Shown here piece by piece: positions 61,501-64,000 of a DNA stretch of 64,000 bases (positions within the stretch are counted from its first letter, which is position 1; the number at the start of each line of letters is the position of its first letter). A program made the translations under genes and the position numbers. The notes under the pieces were generated by a model, which saw only the letters and a list, made by a program, of their open reading frames with translations, had not been told where the DNA came from and searched no databases. This DNA is from Nitrospira sp. MA-1 (lineage in GTDB: Bacteria > Nitrospirota > Nitrospiria > Nitrospirales > UBA8639), in NCBI GenBank assembly GCA_032139905.1, contig JAQJDB010000006.1, positions 1,116,001 through 1,180,000 on the forward strand, written 5' to 3'.

Positions 61501-63752
61501 TGCGGTATGTGCTGACCGATGGCGATGGGGGCACGAGTGCCAACTACGACACGACGGTGACGATGGCCGCGGTCAATGATGTGCCGGTCCTCACCAACTT
61601 GAGTGGCGACACGCTGGCATACACGGAAGGGGACGGGGCGCAAGTCATCGAGCAGGGGAGCAATGCGGCGGTGACGGATGTGGACTCGGCGGACTTGGAC
61701 ACGGGGACGTTGACGGTCTCCTTCCAAGCGGGCAGTGACAGTGCGGAGGATGTGCTGGCCATTCGCGATCAGGGCACGGGGGCGGGGCAGATTGGCGTCA
61801 GCGGCAGTACCGTCACCTATCAAGGCGTGACCATCGGCACCGTGACCGGCGGCAGTGGGGGCACCGACCTGGTCATCACGTTGAATGCCAATGCCGAGGC
61901 GACGGCGGCGGGGGCGCTGGTGCAGAACATCACCTATGAGAACACGGACACGGCCAACCCGACATTGGGCAGCCGGACGGTGCGGTATGTGCTGACCGAT
62001 GGCGATGGGGGCACGAGTGCCAACTACGACACGACGGTGACGATGGCCGCGGTCAATGATGTGCCGGTGAATACGGTGCCGGGGGCGCAGGTGGTGGCCG
62101 AAGATACGGCGCTCACGATCACGGGCCTCTCGGTGACGGATGTGGACGGCAACTTGAGTGCGGTGCAGTTGGCGGTCGGGCAAGGGACGGTAACGGTGAG
62201 TGGGGCGGCGACGATCAGTGCGGGGGCCAATGGCACGAGTTCGCTGACCCTCTCGGGCAGTGAGGCCGACATCAATGCGACCTTGGCCTCGGTGAGCTAT
62301 CAAGGCAACCTCAACTATACGGGCGCGGACACGCTGACGGTGACGAGTACGGACGGCAACAGTGCGACGGACGTGGATATGGTGGGCATCACGGTGACGG
62401 GGGTCAATGATGCGCCGGTGCTTACCAGTGACGGGGGTGGGCCGACCGCGGCCGTCAATGCACCAGAAAACCAAACGGGCGTGACGACGGTGACCGCGAC
62501 CGATGTGGATCTGCCGGCGGACACCCTGACCTATACAATCACCGGCGGGGCGGATGCGGCGCGGTTCAGCCTCGATCCCACCAGCGGGGTGTTGACGTTC
62601 ATCGTCGCCCCCGACATTGATGCACCGACCGATGCGGGTGCCAATAACGTCTATGACGTGGTGGTACAGGTGAGTGACGGCAACGGCGGTGCGGATTCCC
62701 AAGCAATCGCCGTGACAGTGACGGATGCCAACGATGTCCCAATAATTACCAGTAACGGCGGGGGGGCGACGGCGGTGGTTAATGTGGCCGAAAACCAAAC
62801 CTCGGTGACGACGGTGACCGCGACCGATGTGGATGTGCCGGGGGATACATTGACCTTTACGATTTTAGGTGGGGCGGATGCGGCGCGGTTCAGCCTCGAT
62901 CCCACCAGCGGGGTGTTGACCTTCACGGTGCCCCCAGACTTTGAAACGCCGGCCGACGCCGACGCGAATAATGTCTATGAGGTCACCGTACAGGTGAGTG
63001 ATGGCAACGGCGGGGTGGATTCTCAAATGATTCAGGTGACCGTCACGGATGTTCAGGAAGGCCTGTCCCAACTGCCTCCACCGCAACCAGGTCCCACGCC
63101 CACGCCTGCACCCAGTCCTCCGCCAATTCCGGAGTCGCCACTTGATACCAATACTTCCCCCATGGGTACACCCCAAATCGAGTCTCCGGGTCCCTTTGCT
63201 GGTCAATCCTCACCGGGACGGGATCTTTCGCGTCATCCTCATCTTCAGCCGGCTCCAGACTGGAACAGAGTCTTGGAGATTGCCCCGTTCCTGCGCCCAG
63301 CGGCTTTTGAAACCACCTCGGAACAAATTCTATCGTACGCTCCGGCACCGGTGCTGCTCTCTCATATCGAACTGGGTCATGAATTTCTTCAACAGTTGAA
63401 TGCATTTTCCGATCAGTTAGCAGAGACCACCCAACAAACTATCGACGAACGGTCCTTGTTCGTCAAAATGATGGAATATACGGGGCTTGGTGTCTCGGGA
63501 GTCCTCGTGGCGTGGCTGGTGAGAAGTGGGACGCTGGTGGCGAGCATGTTGGCTGCGCTCCCGGCCTGGCGCAGCTTTGACCCTATTGCAATTCTGGATA
63601 TGGATAAACAGGGTCGAGAGAATTTGACGAAAAAGATGAAAGAAGCCGCAGAGAAAGAAGCCTGGGAGCATCAAGGATTGGATCGGATATTAGACCAGAA
63701 GAATATCAAATCTCCTCCACCTTTCTCGACTGTTCACCCAGGGTCCTCATGA
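52572..63752 (+). CDS. Giant surface protein 3 (LEPR/DUF4347, triple beta-helix, tandem repeats)
   Basis: A 3726-residue protein, 50 residues longer at the N-terminus than giants 1 and 2 before ALEPRILFDGA. DUF4347 (about 115-285) has VHLIGEG and IYGCNFGRGQAG. Next are three modules, each a SLRQAI/SLREAI entry, a beta-helix of NYIGTD-type coils, an NNLQNFPVL or NNLQNYPVL exit and an Ig-like cap (53430-54735, 54739-56715, 56720-59290). A cadherin-like domain, five identical 160-residue repeats (59651-62050), a second copy of the first domain, two DUF-type cadherin repeats and a Pro-rich linker follow. The C-terminus has a hydrophobic VAWLVRSGTLVASMLAALPAW and a basic helical tail. It overlaps the following sensor gene as ATGA. 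No signal peptide. Function: probable surface fibre. Confidence 0.9.
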   Translation: MNEYRHMKHLLCKPATLEAGTAPKKGNSATHKKRKLTQPPTPPTAGLTGTFIALEPRILFDGAALATGAEVVQDTTTQDQPGVPDPQGETSTDSTHTDSADQDTLWTSGLSPSAPSDRKEIVFIDTRVEHYQTLMDGIDPAAEVILLDARRDGIEQIAEALKGRSDIDAVHLIGEGTEAELYLGTAFLTNDSISDQYAALLSQIGQSLSAEADLLIYGCNFGRGQAGLSAMQALADLTGADIAASTDRTGHVSEYANWQLEVSTGFIETSIMIGQATQDTWEGVLATYTVTNTNNSGAGSLRQAILDANGNPGTDTISFNIALTDPNHLYYRDNGVGGTFGAPVATTLSDAAITDFDADYMAGTARSWYRITLSGSDLNVTQGVIIDGSTQAGYDAAKGPIIELNAAGVASGDPNGLTLTTGASTVRGLVINLAGDDAIEIDVNAGGSTIVGNYLGTDVSGLQTTFGNRYGITVKSDDNTIGGTTAADRNIIAGNSTGGDSFGIGFWQNADSNVVQGNYIGVGADGTTAMGNRQGITFQNTAHDNMIGGEGIDEGNIIANNSMNGVDVIAGTGNAIVRNSIYSNTLLGINLGTAGITANDSGDGDSGANNLQNFPVLTRAVTDSTGMISIDGTLNSTASTNFRIEFFRNTTGDASGNGEGETYLGFTEVTTNGSGNATFNVTLSAIVSSGNAICATATVKIGASTYRDTSEFALNVAATAGTLTVTTTNDVSNGDTSSVAALIASDGGDGISLREAITAANNTAGTDTIAFNISGSGPHTINVLSALPTISDAVLIDGWSEPDFSGTPVIELNGTSAGGGVHGLTISTGSGSTIRGLVINRFGSDALNIDADNVTIVGNYLGTDVTGTVDLGNGDDGIDYDGNNGIIGGLTAVERNIISGNTGDGINFGGSSTGSVVWGNYIGTDVTGTLGVGNTANGILISGSNNTIGGATAFARNIISGNGGHGIYLNGAGADGNTIYGNYIGTNSGGTAALGNTGDGIRLDTGASANFIGDGASGVGNVISANTGYGITLIGSTTSANSMTANLIGLNAAGTSVTGLLNGEDGIYISSAAGNTIGGSTVNARNIINAAFGKAAIDISGSLSVGTIVRGNFIGTNSAGTTRLSGSSFGISVGSNAVNTVIGGTSANDANVVAGYAVTGISIGVSSTGTTIQGNYIGTDVSGTLDLTTGLYGISVQNGLTNTLIGGVVAGAGNTIAFQGSNGIHAFASAGTGIAILGNEMYGNNGLGIDLNADGVTANDVGDGDTGPNNLQNFPVLTSANTDGAANVYVAGTLNSTATTNYRIEFFASTTPDGSGYGEGEVYIGFINVTTDGSGNVNFFQNLTAAVSAGTSITATATVDLGGGNYGDTSEFGANIIALNMSTLVVDTTSDVLDGNTSSISNLLSNRGADNQISLREAITAVNNTAGTDTIHFNILDVLVGGAHTIQVGNPGDGSNGALPDITGVVIIDGTAEPDFGSTPIIELNGTSAGAVDGLRLITGSDGSTIRGLVINQFSSQGIEINNSDGNTIAGNYIGTDVTGTVDLGNGSAGLYIFSAQNTIIGGTIAADRNLISGNQGSGILRQGSNGGNVIQGNYIGTDATGTLDLGNTQNGIAFSGSGTDTIGGALAGAGNVISGNTMTGISIGAGADGVTIQGNFIGTNAAGTGALANSSDGISVNANNTQIGGSTVLARNVISGNTSDGIELSGDNNIVEGNYIGLDGTGMVALGNSGHGVWITSGAISNVVGGNMAGAKNYISGNSGSGVFMDAGAGFNTISGNTIGLAVDGLTDRGNVGHGVFTNTGNNTIGGTTINERNVIGGNAGDGIHIATGGDTNTIIGNYIGLDEGGTLDRGNDGDGIYLASEDNLIGGTTTAERNVISGNTLAGVYLTGATVSPNTLSGNYIGTNWDGSAAVANSIGITVENGTNNIIGGLVAGAGNLISGNNVHGIYLNGGGTTGTQIYRNTIGTNAAVNAKLANGFDGIRIEGGAGTAMIGDGLGNGNVIAGNSQRGISLTSGNSNNIIQGNYIGTNLLGASNLGNTMSGIEIGNFVSSHNLVGGTTAGQGNVIAYNDDGIIVISGTGDSIGNSILGNSIHSNLGLGVNLVDAGDLINGITANDVGDGDTGSNNLQNYPVLTSVTTTGTQVTINGTLNSSASTTYRIEIFASVIADGTAYGEAERYLGSATVTTDGSGNGTISSVLPAVVAGGEFVTATATVIDNVGQVGIDDALAYGDTSEFAQNVVANTAPVNTVPGSQVVDEDTALTITGLSVTDVDGNLSTVQLAVTQGTVTVMVSGAATISAGANGTSTLTLSGSQTDINATLASVSYQGNLNYTGADTLTVTSTDGNSATDVDGVGITVTAVNDVPVLTNLSGDTLAYTEGDGAQVIEQGSNAAVTDVDSADLDTGTLTVSFQAGSDSAEDVLAIRDQGTGAGQIGVSGSTVTYQGVTIGTVTGGSGGTDLVITLNANAEATAAGALVQNITYENTDTANPTLGSRTVRYVLTDGDGGTSANYDTTVTMAAVNDVPVLTNLSGDTLAYTEGDGAQVIEQGSNAAVTDVDSADLDTGTLTVSFQAGSDSAEDVLAIRDQGTGAGQIGVSGSTVTYQGVTIGTVTGGSGGTDLVITLNANAEATAAGALVQNITYENTDTANPTLGSRTVRYVLTDGDGGTSANYDTTVTMAAVNDVPVLTNLSGDTLAYTEGDGAQVIEQGSNAAVTDVDSADLDTGTLTVSFQAGSDSAEDVLAIRDQGTGAGQIGVSGSTVTYQGVTIGTVTGGSGGTDLVITLNANAEATAAGALVQNITYENTDTANPTLGSRTVRYVLTDGDGGTSANYDTTVTMAAVNDVPVLTNLSGDTLAYTEGDGAQVIEQGSNAAVTDVDSADLDTGTLTVSFQAGSDSAEDVLAIRDQGTGAGQIGVSGSTVTYQGVTIGTVTGGSGGTDLVITLNANAEATAAGALVQNITYENTDTANPTLGSRTVRYVLTDGDGGTSANYDTTVTMAAVNDVPVLTNLSGDTLAYTEGDGAQVIEQGSNAAVTDVDSADLDTGTLTVSFQAGSDSAEDVLAIRDQGTGAGQIGVSGSTVTYQGVTIGTVTGGSGGTDLVITLNANAEATAAGALVQNITYENTDTANPTLGSRTVRYVLTDGDGGTSANYDTTVTMAAVNDVPVNTVPGAQVVAEDTALTITGLSVTDVDGNLSAVQLAVGQGTVTVSGAATISAGANGTSSLTLSGSEADINATLASVSYQGNLNYTGADTLTVTSTDGNSATDVDMVGITVTGVNDAPVLTSDGGGPTAAVNAPENQTGVTTVTATDVDLPADTLTYTITGGADAARFSLDPTSGVLTFIVAPDIDAPTDAGANNVYDVVVQVSDGNGGADSQAIAVTVTDANDVPIITSNGGGATAVVNVAENQTSVTTVTATDVDVPGDTLTFTILGGADAARFSLDPTSGVLTFTVPPDFETPADADANNVYEVTVQVSDGNGGVDSQMIQVTVTDVQEGLSQLPPPQPGPTPTPAPSPPPIPESPLDTNTSPMGTPQIESPGPFAGQSSPGRDLSRHPHLQPAPDWNRVLEIAPFLRPAAFETTSEQILSYAPAPVLLSHIELGHEFLQQLNAFSDQLAETTQQTIDERSLFVKMMEYTGLGVSGVLVAWLVRSGTLVASMLAALPAWRSFDPIAILDMDKQGRENLTKKMKEAAEKEAWEHQGLDRILDQKNIKSPPPFSTVHPGSS
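59305..59640 (+). repeat. Flanking domain copy A beside the 480-bp array
   Basis: Encodes a module starting APVNTVPGSQVVDEDTALT and containing ISAGANGTS and NYTGADTLTVTSTDGNSA. A close but not identical copy is found at 62051-62403, so the 480-bp array is bracketed by direct repeats. Confidence 0.85.
59651..62050 (+). repeat. Five tandem 480-bp perfect repeats
   Basis: Five consecutive 480-base units starting at 59651, 60131, 60611, 61091 and 61571 read identically by eye, each encoding the same 160-residue domain from VNDVPVLTNLSGDTLAYTEG to SANYDTTVTMAA. A sixth start at 62051 diverges after VNDVPV. The absence of even synonymous differences implies very recent amplification or ongoing gene conversion. 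Confidence 0.95.
62051..62403 (+). repeat. Flanking domain copy B beside the 480-bp array
   Basis: Second copy of the module at 59305-59640 (starts VPVNTVPGAQVVAEDTALT). Differences are scattered single bases plus a six-base deletion in the VTVMVSG region, so it is older than the identical array it borders. Confidence 0.85.
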
Positions 63753-64000
63753 AACGACTGACACCCATTTTTTGGATGAGTCTGGGTTTGGTATCCCTTA
63801 CTCTGAGTATCCTCTTAATCTGTGACCTGATGATCGGCCTCATTCCGGACCAAGCCGCTCAAATCTTTTCCTATCGGCAAAAGTATAGCGAAGCCATAGC
63901 CGTTCAGTATTCCATTCTGGCGCAGAGGGAGGATGACCAGGCCATCCAGCAGGCCTTGGATCTGTTAGTTGAACGGAATGCGGATATCCAATCAGTGGCC
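63749..64000 (+). CDS. Membrane sensor (probable histidine kinase), N-terminal fragment
   Basis: The ATG at 63749 overlaps the giant 3 stop as ATGA and the frame stays open to the window end (84 codons). The fragment starts with a membrane segment (FWMSLGLVSLTLSILLICDLMIGL) and continues with PDQAAQIFSYRQKYSEAIAV and LLVERNADIQSV. These match in spacing and sequence the N-terminus of the hybrid kinase behind giant 1 (GLMPD, ESIAANGSIL, LVVDRNADLLS). It is therefore most likely the start of the giant 3 partner kinase; the catalytic domains are beyond the window. Confidence 0.8.
   Translation, partial: MKRLTPIFWMSLGLVSLTLSILLICDLMIGLIPDQAAQIFSYRQKYSEAIAVQYSILAQREDDQAIQQALDLLVERNADIQSVA

Noticed and set aside
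59651-62050. CRISPR-like or satellite interpretation of the repeat array
   Set aside because: Units are 480 bases, in frame, without spacers, and encode a cadherin-like domain.
59532-62798. An open frame of over 1000 codons on the minus strand across the giant 3 repeats
   Set aside because: It is the antisense of the perfect repeats: low stop density follows from GC-rich third positions, its product is Arg/His-rich and not protein-like, and the plus-strand frame has clear domains.

Overview
The window looks like a chromosomal piece from a Gram-negative autotroph of the Nitrospirota (Nitrospira-like nitrite oxidisers). This is an inference from gene content: a cluster of small periplasmic c-type cytochromes, an SdhA/SdhB/HdrB-like (type E) succinate:quinone oxidoreductase beside citrate synthase, and enlarged surface-protein and c-di-GMP signalling gene sets. 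No rRNA, tRNA, insertion sequence, CRISPR array or phage gene was recognised.

Left third (1-23.7 kb): ordinary metabolic and periplasmic genes. A truncated DUF2130 gene is followed by five exported c-type cytochromes with a Cu/Zn superoxide dismutase lipoprotein among them, a ZIP metal transporter and a TonB-dependent receptor. Then come a glycerophosphodiesterase, a Tat-exported intradiol dioxygenase, a HIT protein, two Spy-like periplasmic proteins, a SET-domain protein, a DUF2891 protein and a HicBA toxin-antitoxin pair. A minus-strand central-carbon operon (citrate synthase, SdhA, SdhB, HdrB-like subunit) and lipoyl synthase close this part.

Middle (23.9-45.2 kb, minus strand): a signalling and surface block. 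In transcription order it holds giant protein 2 (about 2870 aa) with only a 25-codon stump of a kinase gene behind it, a small 74-codon ORF, giant protein 1 (about 1970 aa), a membrane hybrid histidine kinase, a REC-GGDEF-EAL response regulator and an EAL-HDOD protein. The small ORF, giant 1 and the kinase are joined by ATGA stop/start overlaps, so they look translationally coupled.

Right part (46-64 kb, plus strand): an export-like operon of a TolC-family protein, an HlyD-like adaptor, a GAF-HlyD fusion adaptor and an M50 zinc metalloprotease fused to an HlyD-like domain with a PqqD-like N-terminus. Giant protein 3 (about 3725 aa, with five identical 480-bp repeats) follows, and it again overlaps by ATGA the start of a membrane sensor gene that runs off the window.

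The main discovery candidate is this compound system. Three giants share an N-terminal LEPR motif, a DUF4347 domain whose expected catalytic His is Glu, and a C-terminal hydrophobic segment, and none shows a classical signal peptide. Each is, or apparently once was, coupled to a membrane kinase. The adjacent exporter-like genes have no ABC ATPase in the window. I infer a tethered surface-fibre or contact-sensing system linked to c-di-GMP.
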